Positions 34,891 through 47,639 of a DNA stretch of 64,000 nucleotides are shown piece by piece. The position numbers and the translations under genes were made by a program. Each line of letters begins with the position of its first letter. Position 1 is the stretch's first letter. This DNA is from Colocasia esculenta (Eukaryota; Streptophyta; Magnoliopsida; Alismatales; Araceae), in contig CM024766.1 in the NCBI GenBank assembly GCA_014218235.1, forward strand, positions 18,821,346 through 18,885,345. Direction: 5' to 3'. Below the pieces are notes generated by a model. The model was not told where the DNA came from and made no database searches. It saw only the letters and a list, made by a program, of their open reading frames with translations.

Positions 34891-35246
34891 AAGAATACCA
34901 ATGCAATGTGAAAGTGAGGAATTTATGAGCAAGAATATTTGTCAACAAACTGAATGGGAGTTGATGATGAATCAGATATGACAGAATATTTTCCAGCAAA
35001 TTTCTCCAGCATTTCACTCAAATATTCTTTCGAATTCACTCCCCCATAAGATATGCATGATATGAAATGATTATTTAAGCAATTCAGATATGTTCATTTC
35101 AAGCAATTTGTACAGAAAGAGTATGAACATGATCAAGCATATATCAACATGACAATTTATTGAAGGAGAAGAATTTTGCAAAGACTCAAAATAAAGTTTT
35201 TGAGATTTTCATTTTGCTTGATGACCATTATGCAGAAAAGACTATT

Positions 35247-35305
35247 GATACTTGGCGGAGAATTTTTCTCACGCATGATGATAGTTTCCAGACAAGCCTA
35301 ACTTG
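35247..35305 (-). repeat. Two-hairpin motif, copy 2, first part (split by S5)
   Basis: Hairpin 1 is GAGAA/TTCTC (35258-35270). The left arm of hairpin 2 is GACAAG; its right arm ACTTG is the S5 target duplication, so S5 inserted into this hairpin. The motif resumes at 48603-48636. Confidence 0.85.
35301..35305 (+). repeat. S5 target-site duplication, left copy (acttg)
   Basis: acttg before TGTTGCCCGG; identical copy at 48603-48607. Confidence 0.93.
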
Positions 35306-37362
35306 TGTTGCCCGGTTGGCTAACCCAGAGGGGGGGTGAATGGGTTTTTTAAAAAGAAATTATCTGATAAAAACCTGAGCTCAAATAAACATAAAGAGTT
35401 CTTGGAAGGGATTAGTAATGGTCAGTAAAAGCAACAATCACACGATAAAGGCAATCACACAACACACAGATTTATCCTGGTTCAGATCTCCTCTCCTTGG
35501 GAGTCCTACGTCCAGTCCCTGAGCAACCCTCAGGATTTCACTAACTAGGGTACAGTCCCCCTGTGGACAAAAACAACCACCCAGCTCAGCTGGTCTTCCT
35601 TCACTCCTGAAGGGAACACAACACCCTGGTACCACCAGGTCTTCCTTCACTCCGAAGGGAAAAACACCACCCTGGAAACCACCAGGTCTTCCTTCACACA
35701 CGAAGGGAAAAACACAAGAAAATCTTGAAGGAGACGACTAGCCCCTAGATCAAGCTTTTACAAAACTCAATCTGAAGCTACAAGCACTGAGAGTCAAAGA
35801 TCTACACAATGTGGACTCTCTCAGAACTAATCTAGCTCTTCCTTGATTTTTCTTCTCACAGCACGAGGAGCTAGGAGCCAAGATCGAAAGGAGAGAATTT
35901 CTGGCTCTAGAGATCTTCTGAAGACTTGGCAGAATTCTAGATCTCTTGAATGTCAATAATCCTTTCTGCTTGTTCTTCAGAACTTCGTCTTGATTTATAT
36001 CTCCAATTTGAATAAGGACGAAGAGATGACCGTTGTCTCACAGCTTTGGTGTACGTTAGACTGAAGGATTTGTGGAAGCTTCCTGTCGACAGTCTTTTGT
36101 TCTTTGGAGCACGCAAAGTGATAAGATCTTCTGAGTTGGCTTGTAGTTCTTTCTGTGTCAGATGTTGTAGGATAGTATATCCTTAAGGTTCTACAAGGTT
36201 GAGCTTTAATGGTAGACAGCTATACTATCTCCAGATGTCAATCAACGTTAGAGCAGATAGACACAAATATGGCAGTGACAGTTTATCGTTCTAAAAGATG
36301 CGTGCAGAGAATACACGAGAATGGAAGATATGTTCCGTATCCATGCAGAGATACGTTCAGTCTTTATTAAATGCATGGCAGTCAAACAGACGTGATGCGA
36401 CTTTGACTATTCAACGTATCTTAAATCAAGATGAACAATTAATTAATAAAACCATGACTTATGCAATCGTTATGATAATCTGACAGAATCGTTATGAACA
36501 ATTACTATAGTGTCATAAAGAAGTCGTTATGATAACTTATGAAATCGTTACTACAACCAAGTCGTTCTACAACAGATGATATAAGAAATTGTTATGAAAC
36601 ACTTATCAAATCGTTATGAGATGCAAGTCGTTGTAGCTTTCTAAAGAAATCGTTACGATGACTTACAGAATCGTTATGACGAGCAAGTCGTTATAACTCT
36701 CTAAAGAAATCGTTACGATGACTTACAGAATCGTTATGACGAGCAAGTCGTTATAACTTCTGAAGGAATCGTTACGATAACTTACAGAGTCGTTATAATG
36801 AGCAAGTCGTTATAACTTCTGAAGGAGTCGTTACGATAACTTACAGAGTCGTTATAATGAGCAAGTCGTTATAACTTCTGAAGGAGTCGTTACGATAACT
36901 TACAGAGTCGTTATAATGAGCAAGTCGTTATAACTTCTGAAGGAGTCGTTACGATAACTTACAGAGTCGTTATAATGAGCAAGTCGTTATAACTTCTGAA
37001 GGAGTCGTTACGATAACTTACAGAGTCGTTATAATGAGCAAGTCGTTATAACTTCTGAAGGAGTCGTTACGATAACTTACAGAGTCGTTATAACATCGAC
37101 TTGTTTGACACAGCAAGGTTATTCAATCTTTCAAGTAAATTGTTGTACTTGTGAGGAAATCGTTACAGTTAATGAAGGAATCGTTATAGCTCTTCTGAAA
37201 ACAATGTATGTAAGTACTTACCACAAATGCTTGACTTTCTTTGGGTATTTCCTGTGCTTAAGGCTAAATAAAACAAGTTAGAAAACTTTTGACAGTGTTT
37301 TGTTTATCACCAAAATAAGCATGTAATTAATTTAAAAGTACATGGGGATGGACTGTTCATCA
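35306..37362 (-). repeat. S5 3' LTR (2,057 bp)
   Basis: Plus-strand reading TGTTGCCCGGTTGG to GGACTGTTCATCA. U3 array of TCGTTA-type units at 36463-37190; TATA box (minus) at 35993-35999. Confidence 0.95.
36463..37190 (-). repeat. S5 3' LTR U3 tandem array
   Basis: Tandem 59-60 bp units, each with three (A/G)TCGTTA cores (complement TAACGA, the S1/S3 AACGATTTC motif inverted). The central units are nearly identical. One unit fewer than in the 5' LTR. Confidence 0.9.
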
Positions 37363-37378
37363 ATCTCCCCCTTTTTGG
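37363..37378 (-). promoter_or_regulatory. S5 polypurine tract
   Basis: CCAAAAAGGGGGAGAT on the minus strand, adjacent to the 3' LTR. A second AAAAAGGGGGAGAA lies at 37484-37497. Confidence 0.9.
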
Positions 37379-37570
37379 TGATGACAAAACTATGATCAAC
37401 ATTTAAGTAGTACTTAACAGTAAACAGGAATAAAAGTACTTCAAGCATGATTCAAGAATGTATCAGACAAATGTAGGTAAACATTCTCCCCCTTTTTGTC
37501 ATTAAGCAAAAAGCAATAGGAAGGAGACAAAGAATAAGAGACAATGAGGAGAAAGAGCACAATCCATTCA

Positions 37571-40500
37571 TTAAGGTTGAGGAGGTACAGGCAAATAAAA
37601 AACAGGAGAGAGAAGGGAGGCATAATGAGAAATAGCTTCCCAGGCCTGCTCTTCCTGACGCTTGAAGAATTGCCTAAAGGCACCACTCTCAATGGAGAAG
37701 GTTGGTCCCATGGTTGGAGCCATCTTGGATAGATAGATGCTGCGCTGCTTGGTAAGAAACAGGTCATACTCATCTGGATCCATGGAGGAGCAGATGATGA
37801 GTGTTTTACCAAAACTTGCACAGGCAAGAAATTGATCCATGGTGACAGGGTAGAATATTTGTTTCTCCTTGAGTGCCTGGCGAAGAGCTAAAAACACCTT
37901 GTACCTTTCAGCCCAAACTTTGTAGGGATCAAGGACCAGATGGATTGAGTTCATATCCAAGAAGGTGGCAGGAGAGACAGGAGCTTTTCCTTCCCTGGCC
38001 TGAGCAGCATTCAGATGAGTGAGCTGTTGTGCTGACAGGGAGTAAAGCTTGGACCAATCGGAGGCATTCAGCCTTTCACATTCGGAGAGAAGAGGGGCAA
38101 GAACTTCAGATTTGACAAACCCTCTATGATATTCCCGGAAGAGAAATCTAGGAAAACCAACTTGAAGGCCTTTCTGAATCTCGATTCTGCCCATGACTCT
38201 TGCAAAACGCTCAAAAATGATTGAGCCAATCGAAGATTCCATGATCAAGAAATGAATCTGAGGTAGGAAAATCTCTTCAGGGAAATGAAGAGTTGCAAAA
38301 TCTACTCTGATTTCCTCAGACTGCTGAGAGGGGGTAAGGACTTTGATGGCTCTCTTGAACTGGCTAAACTGAACTTCAGGCAATCTGTTGAGATATCTGT
38401 AGTTGTTGAACATTTGGAAATGCCTGACCAGCTTGATGAGCTTCTGAATGGCAGGGGCCCAGGTGTTCTGGTGGTGAAACTTGAACCACTCAGAAAGGGT
38501 TAAGGAATGATCCCTGGGAGGAAATCTTGCTGCCTTAGCCTGAAGAAAGCGATTGTACAAATCTTTATGAGATTTAGCCCATTGCTCCTCAGTTTTGGAG
38601 TGGGCTGAGGAGAAGATTTTGGATTTTTCGGCTTTAGACAGAGGAGTATAGGGAAGAATGACATCTAAATGGTCAGAGAGGTTAAGAAAAGGAAGATTGT
38701 GAAGAGTGGCAAAGACAACCTTTTGAAGATATTCTTTGTAGAGTGAGGTGTGCTTGTGGGTGACTGTAAGAGAAAACCACAAGGGAGGATAAAGAGGAGT
38801 GTTAGAGGAAGAAAGTTTGCGTTTCTTTGAGACAGTACTGGAAGAGTCTGTCTTTGAAAGGTGTTCACCTACCTTTAGCACAGACCTAAGAATAACCTCT
38901 TCATACTCATCCTTAATTTTATCAAGAAAGGGAGAGTCGATTTGGACATTCGTAGGAATAAGAGTGATAAAGGAGGGAGGTGCAGGGGGGTTTAGAAATG
39001 CATCAGAATTGAGAGATCCTACTTCTGGAAGTGAAGATGTACCAGAAGAGGATGAGGCTCCAGCTGAGGATGCTGGAGGGGCCTCAAATCTTGAGAAGAA
39101 GAAAGATGAGAAGTAGAAGAAACAGGAGAGGATGTGATAGGATGAGGAGGAAAAGGTGCGGGAGAGGAAATGGGCCTGGATCTAGGCTTTTTGAAGGGAG
39201 GTGGAGCAGGTGGAACTGTGGAGTGAGTGGGTGGAGAAGGAGGAATGGGAGTGTTGGTAGAAGTGGGAGCAATGGGTGGAAGATCTGAAACCACTTCTTC
39301 AGGCAAGGAGGACAAGGGATCCAACACTGCCGGCCCTGGTGGCCCTGATTCCATTACAACTGGCCCCGATGGCCTTGACTCTGCAGCTGGCCCTGATGGC
39401 CCTGACTCTGCAGCTGGCACTTCTACTGGGGCTTCTGCTGCTGCGCTGCTGCTGCTGCTGCCCGGAGGGCTCAGGTACACTTGAGTGAGGCTCCTGAGCT
39501 GCTGGAGGAGCAGGAGCTTGAGCTCCAACTGCCTGAAGGATGTCAGATAGTATATTCTTCATGGTCCCCATTTCTTGATGGAACCATGTCATGGCAAAGC
39601 GAATCTGAACCAATTCCTGACGGGCTGAAGCTTGGCTTAGAAAGATGGAATTCACATCAGACTGAAGTGAACAAAGCAGCTCACCCTGAGCATCCAACCT
39701 CTCAATCACAGGTTTTAAATTGATGACAATCTTTTGCTTGACCTGTCTTTCAAATGGTGCATCAGCTAAAAGGGGTACTTCAGGAGCTATATCTTTTTCT
39801 TTGCCCTTTGTAGCTGGAGGAGGTGGATCATTATCCTCATCAGAACTTGATGAACTAGCTGTCTCCCCTTCTCTGGCATCCAAATTTTCAGACTCTCTCT
39901 GGTCTTCCACCTGATCTCTGGTGGCTGGAGGTGCAACATCTGGTGTCTCTTGGGATTGCTCCCCCTCAAGTGGAGCATCTTCTGCAACGGCACCAGTCTC
40001 CCCCTGACAGGGAGCATCCATTTCCATCGAATCATCCTGAGGATTTTGCTGCTCTTCTTCCACTGGACCTTCTTCAAAGATGTGGCCTGATACCACAGAC
40101 TCCTCCATAACAGGCAAGATGTCTTCTGGGAGAATGTCCTCAATTCTCCTTTCAGCATGAAGCACAACTGGATCTGCTGCTGCTGGCCTGTCTTCTTCTG
40201 CCCTCACTGCTGTTGCTGCCTCTGATTGATTTCTGGCCATAGATGGCCCTTCCTGCTCTGCTTCTACAAGGACTGGAACAGAATCTGATTCCAGTGGCAA
40301 TTCGGGCATCACAGAATCTGCCTCCAACTGGGATTAAGCAACTGAAGACTCACCAATGAGTCCTTCACCTTCTGCAACTGAGGCCTTGAACCAGACCCCA
40401 TTGACTACTGAAAAACCACTCTTCTTTAAATTTCTGGACCTGATAGCTTGGCCCATCTTTTCCACAACTACCCCTGAGACATCTACACCGAAGTGTCTGA

Positions 40501-41185
40501 AGATTCTGGTGAGTAAATGGGCATAGGGCAGTGACACATTCAACTTGCTTTTAGTGTCCCAAATCTGCTCCCTGGCAAATTTCATTCTCTCTAACATTAC
40601 TGCGGCCATATTGATTTCCTCATTTTTAATGGCCCAGAACATTAGGTCGGAGTCAGCTTAGTGCAAGAGGAGAAGGTTGCACTACGGGGAACCAAAATCT
40701 GACAAACAATGAAGTGAAGGAGGCGATTGAAGGCACTTAACTGATTGATATCTAGCTTGCCATCCCTCATCTTGAACCCGGCCCAACAATCCCCAAACCC
40801 TTTTCTTGGGTTTCTACTGAATGAATTCCACTGAAACGGATGTGCTTACTCCAAATAGCATCCTAAGCAATTCCTGGTCGATTCTGATTAGGGTGCCCTT
40901 GACTGAAGAAACGAGGGCCCCATCTTCTTCTGTTCTTAAGCACACAAAGAACGCCTTTACCAAGTCCGGATAACTTACTTCTGAGCAAGTGGTGAGTTCT
41001 TTCCACTTCATCTGGTTGATCTTCTCAATGATGCTGCTCATTCCATTCTTCTGCAGATCTGCAACATCTACTTCCTTGTGACCACAGAGCTTTGTCTTCA
41101 CAAAGGTGAAACGCTCCTCCTGCGCTGGGGTGAGGTATTCGGCGCTGTAGCCACCCACACTGCCGGCAATAGCTGGTGCGGCCAT
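37571..41185 (-). pseudogene. S5 post-pol (envelope-position) ORF
   Basis: Starts at ATG 41183-41185 (MAAPAIAGSVGGY) and ends at TAA 37571-37573 after YLPVPPQP; about 1,200 codons if undamaged. Layout as in S1: conserved N-terminal domain (41185-40330; LLRMLFGVSTSVSVEF), acidic Ser/Glu segment (40320-39770), predicted helical part (KQKIVINLKPVIERLDAQG, near 39700), Gln run and Pro-rich GPSGPA repeats (39520-39030), conserved C-terminal domain (38800-37573; IIFERFARVMGRI, PRFLFREYHRGF). Frames shift near 40820, 40670, 39450 and between 39020 and 38880. I see no signal peptide or clear membrane helix, so calling it envelope rests on position only. Confidence 0.8.
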
Positions 41186-41573
41186 GGATTCAGGTAGGAG
41201 AAGGTTTGAAGGGTTGAAGAGAAGGGTGACGAGAGGAAACCCTCAAACGATTTCGCGGGAAGGAGATGGAAGCTTCAAATTTGCAGAGGATAGAGGCAAG
41301 AGTCGCTAGGGCATCGGCTCATGCGTCGGGACGAAAGAGGGGAAAAAGTGAATGAGGAAGAGGAATCGTTAACGCATCGATTTAAAGAATATAAATGCTC
41401 CAAAAGGTGAGGCGTCAGAAAACGACAAACTAGGTTGACCGCCTTGAAAGACTATGACTTATCGGACGGAACGCTTAAACTGTGACTTTTGAATTGCTTT
41501 TGCCACAAAAGGAGAGAGAGAGAACCTTCTTAAATTCTGAGAATTTTTATACCAGCTTTAAATGAAGATCTTT
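41186..41573 (-). other. S5 spacer between pol and post-pol ORF
   Basis: Non-coding. On the minus strand GCATTTATATTCTTTAAATC (near 41390) is TATA-like and could mark a separate start for the downstream ORF; this is inference only. Confidence 0.35.
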
Positions 41574-44500
41574 TCACAAAATACACATGCCTAACTCCCT
41601 TCTAAGAGATGTAAATCTCTCTTCAGGTAAGGCCTTTGTGAAAATATCTGCTAGCTGATTGTTTGTATCAATAAACGATATTTCAATATTGCCATTTGCT
41701 ACATGATCACGAATAAAATGGTATCTGACCTCAATATGTTTGGTCCTGGAGTGCTGAATTGGATTTTTGGTGAGGTTGATAGCGCTGGTGTTGTCACATA
41801 GCAGTGGAATTTTCTTGATTTTGAGTCCAAAATCCTCAAGCTGTTGCTTTATCCATAAGAGTTGTGTACAGCAACTTCCAGCAGCTACGTACTCGGCTTC
41901 AGCTGTAGATAGTGCTACTGATTTTGTTTCCTTGAGGACCATGAGATTAAACACCCTGCAAGAAATTGACAGCACCACTGGTGCTTTTTCTATCTACTTG
42001 CATCCAGCATAGTCAGCATCAGAATATCCTACTAATTTACATCACAGGAGTTTGGATACCATAGTCCTAGATCATGAGTCCTGGCTAAGTATCTAAAAAT
42101 TCTTTTCACAGAAATTAAATGTGACTCTCTAGGGTCGGCTTGATATCTAGCACACATGCATACACTAAATAATATATCAGGTCTACTTGCGGTTAGATAA
42201 AGTAATGAACCTATCATACCTCTGTAGATCTTTTGATCTACCTTCTTACCATCCTTGTCACTGTCCATCCTAGTTGATGTACTCATTGGTGTTGACAGTG
42301 GCTTGGTGTTTTCAAATCCAAATTTCTTTAGCAGTTCTCTGGTGTACTTTGCTTGACAGATGTGAGTTCCTTCCTTTCCTTGTTTGATTTGAAGTCCAAG
42401 GAAGTAGTTAAGCTCTCCCATCATACTCATCTCAAATTCTCCCTGCATTAGCTTTTCAAAATACTTGCACAAGGATTCATCAGTAGATCCAAAGATGATG
42501 TCATCCACATAAATTTGAACCAACAGTATATTTTTGACTTTTGTTTTTATAAAAAGAGTGCTATCTACTTGACCTCTACTGAAACCATGTTTTAGGAGAA
42601 AAGAACTAAGTCTTTCATACCAGGCTCTAGGTGCTTGTTTTAAACCATATAAAGCCTTATGCAATTTAAAAACATGATTCGGAAAGTCTGTATCATCAAA
42701 ACCCGGTGGTTGTTCCACATAAACTTCTTCTTTTATAAAACCATTTAGAAAGGCAGATTTAACATCCATTTGAAATAACTTTAAATCTAATGCAGAGGCA
42801 TAAGCAAGTAAAATTCTAATAGCCTCAAGTCTAGCCACTGGTGCATAGGTTTCATCAAAATCTATGCATTCCTCTTGACAATAGCCTTGAGCCACCAGTC
42901 TGGCCTTGTTTCTTAGAATTACACCAGATTCATCCAATTTGTTTCTGAACACCCATTTAGTGCCGATCACAGGATGGTCTGATGGTCTAGGAACAAGTGA
43001 CCATACTTGGTTTCTCTTGAATTGATTTAATTCATCTTGCATTGCTATTATCCAAGATTCATCAGTTAAGGCTTCATTGACTGTCTTAGGCTCTAATTGA
43101 GATACAAAAGCAAGGTAATCACAAGGAATCAAGTTACCTCTTGTTCTTACCCCTACCGATGGATCACCAATGATGTTTTCAGGTGGATGGTCTTTCTTAT
43201 ATCTCCATTCCTTTGGAAGAGTTTCATGAGAAATTTCTTCTTGTTGCATTTCTTCCAGAGGCGGATCATCCTTGTCTTCAAGTGATGTGTCTTTCAGTTT
43301 TTTGGACAGTTCATCTGCATCATCATTATCACTTTCTACTTCCTTTCTCAAGGAGGGGTTAGTTTCATCAAAAATAATGTGTACAGACTGTTCAATCAAT
43401 AAGGTACGTTTATTAAACACTCTATAGCCTTTGGGTTTAGAGGTGTACCCCATGAAGATGCCTTCATCTGATTTGGCATCCAACTTACCAATATCCCTTT
43501 TCCGTTGTTGTGAATAAAGCAAGGACATCCAAAGGTTCTGAAATGGCTGATCTTTGGCTTCTTCCCTTTAAACAGCTCATATGCAGTCTTCTTCAGGATT
43601 GGCCTGATCATGACTCTGTTGACAATGTAGCTGGCTGTGTTGACTGCTTCTGCCCAGAAATATCTTGGTAACTCATATTCACAAAGCATGGTTCTTGCCA
43701 TATCCAAGAGAGTTCGGTTCTTCCGTTCGGCTATACCATTTTGCTGTGGTGTCCTTGGTGCTGAGAAATTGTGCTGAATTCCTTGATCATCACAGAATCT
43801 AGCAAACTTTTCATTTTGGAACTCACCACCATGATCAGATCGAATGGATACTATACTGAACTTCTGATCTTTCTGGACTTTCTTGCTGAAGCTAACAAAA
43901 TTATCAAAAGTATCATTTTTGTGTTCTAAGAATGATACCCATGTGAATCTTGAGTAGTCATCTACTATAACAAATCCGAAATTCTTTCCTCCAAGACTGG
44001 TAGTTCTCATTGGCCCAAATAGATCCATATGTAGGAGCTCTAAGGGTTTTGAGGTGGTCACCACCGTCTTTGACTTGAAGGAACTCTTTGTGTGCTTTCC
44101 CTTAGCACAAGGTCTGCAGACACTTTCTAATTTACCATTGATTTTCGGTAGACCTTCCACAAGATTCCTCTTTCTGAGCTTGCTCAAGCCATCCAAGCTG
44201 CAGTGGCCTAGCCTTCTGTGCCACAGATCAGTTGATTTGTCTTTGCTGGCTGCCAGACACACATTTTGCTCTTTGAGTTCTTCAAGGTAGAGCACGTACA
44301 GATTCTTCTCTCTATTTGCTTCAAAGATGACTGCACCATCCTTTAGTATGCTGCATTTTGACTCTTGAAATTTGATTTGATGTCCTCTATCACACAGCTG
44401 ACTGATACTTATGAGGTTGTGCTTTAAACCTTTGACTAACAGCACATCTTCTATGACTGTTTTTCCTTTGCTGTTTACTGATCCACTGCCAACTACAGTT

Positions 44501-44643
44501 CCTTTTCCATTATCTCCATAAGTGACTGTTCCTTCTTCATCTTGGAGATGGGAGAAAAGCTTCAGGTTTCCTGTCATGTGCCTTGAGCACCCACTATCCA
44601 AATACCATTTGGATGCTCGAGGATTAACCTGAAATAAAGACAT
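41574..44643 (-). pseudogene. pol: S5 pol: protease, integrase, reverse transcriptase, RNase H
   Basis: The ATG at 44641-44643 overlaps the gag stop as TGATG. The protease motif WYLDSGCSRHMTG has its Asp at 44596-44598. The pre-integrase HHCC (LWHRRLGH ... CRPCAKGKH) lies at about 44230-44090. The integrase core has HMDLFGPM near 44030, SDHGGEF near 43830 and ERKNRT near 43720. A frameshift falls near 43505. RT has its YVDD at 42500-42511, the intact Copia catalytic box. RNase H starts at about 42050, is broken by several one-base deletions at 42035-41935 and then reads SVALSTAEAEYVAAG to the stop at 41574. The Copia order, with integrase before RT, is clear. Confidence 0.92.
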
Positions 44644-46411
44644 CAAGATTTAGGTACCCAAGTTCTTTTGGGTCCTGATGGGTCAGTATCATTACTTTTA
44701 CTTTTATTATCCACTTCTTATGTCTTGTTGGACAGGTGGATTTTAAATGTCCTAGCTTATTACAGTGACTACAACATGATGTTATTGTTACTCTTTCTAT
44801 GTACTTAAAATTCGCTTTATATGCTACATCTTGTTCTGGAGTGAATTTAGGAGTTGGATATTTTTCAGGATAGATTATTTCTTCTTCATTAATTGGAGGT
44901 ATATATCCTAAACCTCGTTTGTTCTTACCAGATCTTCTAGCACCTTTTAATAATAAGGAATTCTTTCCATTTGTAAACTTTTCTAAGGTGCTTGCTAGTG
45001 TATTGTTTTCTTCATTTAATTCATTTACCGTTTTTCTTAAATCATCTGAGCTTTCCTGTTTTTCTAAGTCAATGATTTGTTTGTTCTTGTCTTTTAAGTT
45101 TTCACATAATAGTTCATTTCTTCTCTTAAGCTCCATTATTTGTTTTTCTAGTTCTTCATTTTCAGATTTTAAATCTGAGTTGGTATTTTCGAGACAGGTG
45201 ATATTTTTCTTGCTTAGCTTAAGTAGTTTAGACACTTCTTTGTACTTATCGTAGAGTTCATTAAATGCACTTTCCAAATTATCGGAATCTGAGTCATTAC
45301 AGGAATCAAAAGAGGAATCAGAAGTTACCTTATCCCGGTATTTGCCATAAGAGCCAGGTTGGCTTCTTCTTCTTCACTGCTGGAGCTTGACTCACTGTCT
45401 GAGTCGCTGCTGTTTTCCCATGCAGCTGCCATGGCTTTCTTTTTGTATCTTCTGAACTTCTTGGAGCTGTCCTTCTTCTTGTGATCATTTTTCTTTAGCA
45501 TTGGACAGTCTGCCTTGATATGTCCAGGCTTCTTGCATTCATAGCAAAGTGGCTCATTCCTCTTCTGATCTTTTCCGTCTGGTCTCTTGAGATCTTTGTT
45601 TTTCTTGAAATACCTCCTACCAGACTGGAACTTCTTCTTTTTGGCCAAGATTCTCTGCAATCTTCTTGACAGCATGGCTTCTTCATCATCACTGTCTTTG
45701 CTATCTTCACTGTTATCCAAGGATTCTTCGGATGAGTCCCATTAGCTTTAAGCGCATTGGACTGCTTCTTTCTACTGGAAGATTCTCCTAATCTTTCCAT
45801 ATTATTTCATGGGCCATGAGAGACCCGATGAGTTTTTCTACTGACATTCTCTTAAGGTCATTAGCTTCTTCGATAGCTGTGACCTTTGCCGTCCATGAAG
45901 ATGGCAAGGATCTGAGAATCTTCCTTACCATATCTGCAATCTCATATGACTTTCCTAGACTGGCTAGACCATTAGTGATGTCAGTAAATCGACTAAACAT
46001 TTGAGTAATAGACTCACCTGATTGCATTTGAAATCTTTCATACTGAGTGACAAGAATGTCGATTCTTGTCTCCTTTACTTTGTCTGTACCTTCATACGTA
46101 ATCCTTAGCTTTTCCCACATTTCCATGGAGGATTTGCATGCTGAAACTCTGTTGAACTCCTTCTTGCTTAGAGCACAACATAGAATGCTCTTAGCTTTAC
46201 AGTTCAAGGAAATTTTCTTTCTATCTTCATCTGTCCATTGTGCTTTCTCATTTGTGACAACCAGATCACCTTCTTCCACTATCAACCAGATTTGATAGTC
46301 ATGGCCTTGTAGAAAGTATTCCATCCTGGTCTTCCAATACGTATAATCTTCACCGTCGAACAAAGGAGGTCTGTTGACAGACTGACCTTCGAAGTGACCT
46401 TGGGCTGCCAT
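44643..46411 (-). pseudogene. gag: S5 gag
   Basis: Starts MAAQGHFEGQSVNRPPLFDG (ATG 46409-46411), with the capsid region through SITQMFSRFTDITNG. One-base deletions shift the frame near 45795, 45735 and 45335. Two zinc knuckles are seen: CYECKKPGHIKADC (about 45545-45504) and CCSHCNKLGHLKSTC (about 44775-44732). A coiled-coil-like, Glu/Lys/Leu-rich segment lies between them (45250-44990). It ends GPKRTWVPKS then TGA (44643-44645), a motif also ending gag in S3 and, as GPKQVWVPK, in S4. Confidence 0.9.
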
Positions 46412-46461
46412 GGATCTTTACTCTTCAGATCGTTGGATCTTGTTCTTTGTCGAAGAGACTC

Positions 46462-46474
46462 GCTCTGATACCAC
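46462..46474 (-). promoter_or_regulatory. S5 primer binding site
   Basis: TGGTATCAGAGCG on the minus strand, two bases from the LTR; complementary to initiator Met-tRNA. Confidence 0.93.
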
Positions 46475-47166
46475 TTGTTGCCCGGTTGGCTAACCCAGAG
46501 GGGGGGTGAATGGGTTTTTTAAAAAGAAATTATCTGATAAAAACCTGAGCTCAAATAAACATAAAGAGTTCTTGGAAGGGATTAGTAATGGTCAGTAAAA
46601 GCAACAATCACACGATAAAGACAATCACACAACACACAGATTTATCCTGGTTCAGATCTCCTCTCCTTGGGAGTCCTACGTCCAGTCCCTGAGCAACCCT
46701 CAGGATTTCACTAACTAGGGTACAGTCCCCCTGTGGACAAAAACAACCACCCAGCTCAGCTGGTCTTCCTTCACTCCTGAAGGGAACACAACACCCTGGT
46801 ACCACCAGGTCTTCCTTCACTCCCGAAGGGAAAAACACCACCCTGGAAACCACCAAGGTCTTCCTTCACTCTCGAAGGGAAAAACACAAGAAAATCTTGA
46901 AGGAGACGACTAGCCCCTAGATCAAGCTTTTACAAAACTCAATCTGAAGCTACAACCACTGAGAGTCAAAGATCTACACAATGTGGACTCTCTCAGAGCT
47001 AATCTAGCTCTTCCTTGATTTTTCCTCTCACAGCACGAGGAGCTAGGAGCCAAGATTGAAAGGAGAGAATTTCTGGCTCTAGAGATCTTCTGAAGACTTG
47101 GCAGAATTCTAGATGCTCTTGAATGTCAATAATCCTTTCTGCTTGTTCTTCAGAACTTCGTCTTGA

Positions 47167-47173
47167 ATTTATA
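47167..47173 (-). promoter_or_regulatory. S5 LTR TATA box
   Basis: TATAAAT on the minus strand, downstream of the U3 array; also at 35993-35999 in the other LTR. Confidence 0.55.
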
Positions 47174-47639
47174 TCTTCAATTTGAATAAGGACGAAGAGA
47201 TGACCGTTGTCTCACAGCTTTGGTGTACGTTAGACTGAAGGATTTGTGGAAGCTTCCTGTCGACAGTCTTTTGTTCTTTGGAGCACGCAAAGTGATGATA
47301 AGATCTTCTGAGTTGGCTTGTAGTTCTTTCTGTGTCAGATGTTGTAGGATAGTATATCCTTAAGGTTCTGCAAGGTTGAGCTTTAATGGTAGACAGCTAT
47401 ACTATCTCCAGATGTCAATCAACGTTAGAGCAGATAGACACAAATATGGTAGTGACAGTTTATCGTTCTAAAAGATGCGTGCAGAGAATACACGAGAATG
47501 GAAGATATGTTCCGTATCCATGCAGAGATACGTTCAGTCTTTATTAAATGCATGGCAGTCAAACAGACGTGATGCGACTTTGACTATTCAACGTATCTTA
47601 AATCAAGATGAACAATTAATTAATAAAACCATGACTTAT

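Larger units (their letters stand above)
33611..35305 (-). other. S4 non-coding interior next to 3' LTR
   Basis: About 1.7 kb with no open frame of note. It holds two copies of a unit with TTACTCAGTGGTT (34238-34250 and 34338-34349) and, between them, tttttgacgcgaaacaa; both elements recur in S7. CTCCCC-rich stretches lie at 34760-34790. Two-hairpin copies lie at 34805-34890 and 35247-35305. Confidence 0.7.

Noticed and set aside
37441..37827. Hydrophobic frame on the minus strand as a transmembrane end of the S5 post-pol protein
   Set aside because: It is in a different frame from the conserved C-terminal domain, which ends at 37571.
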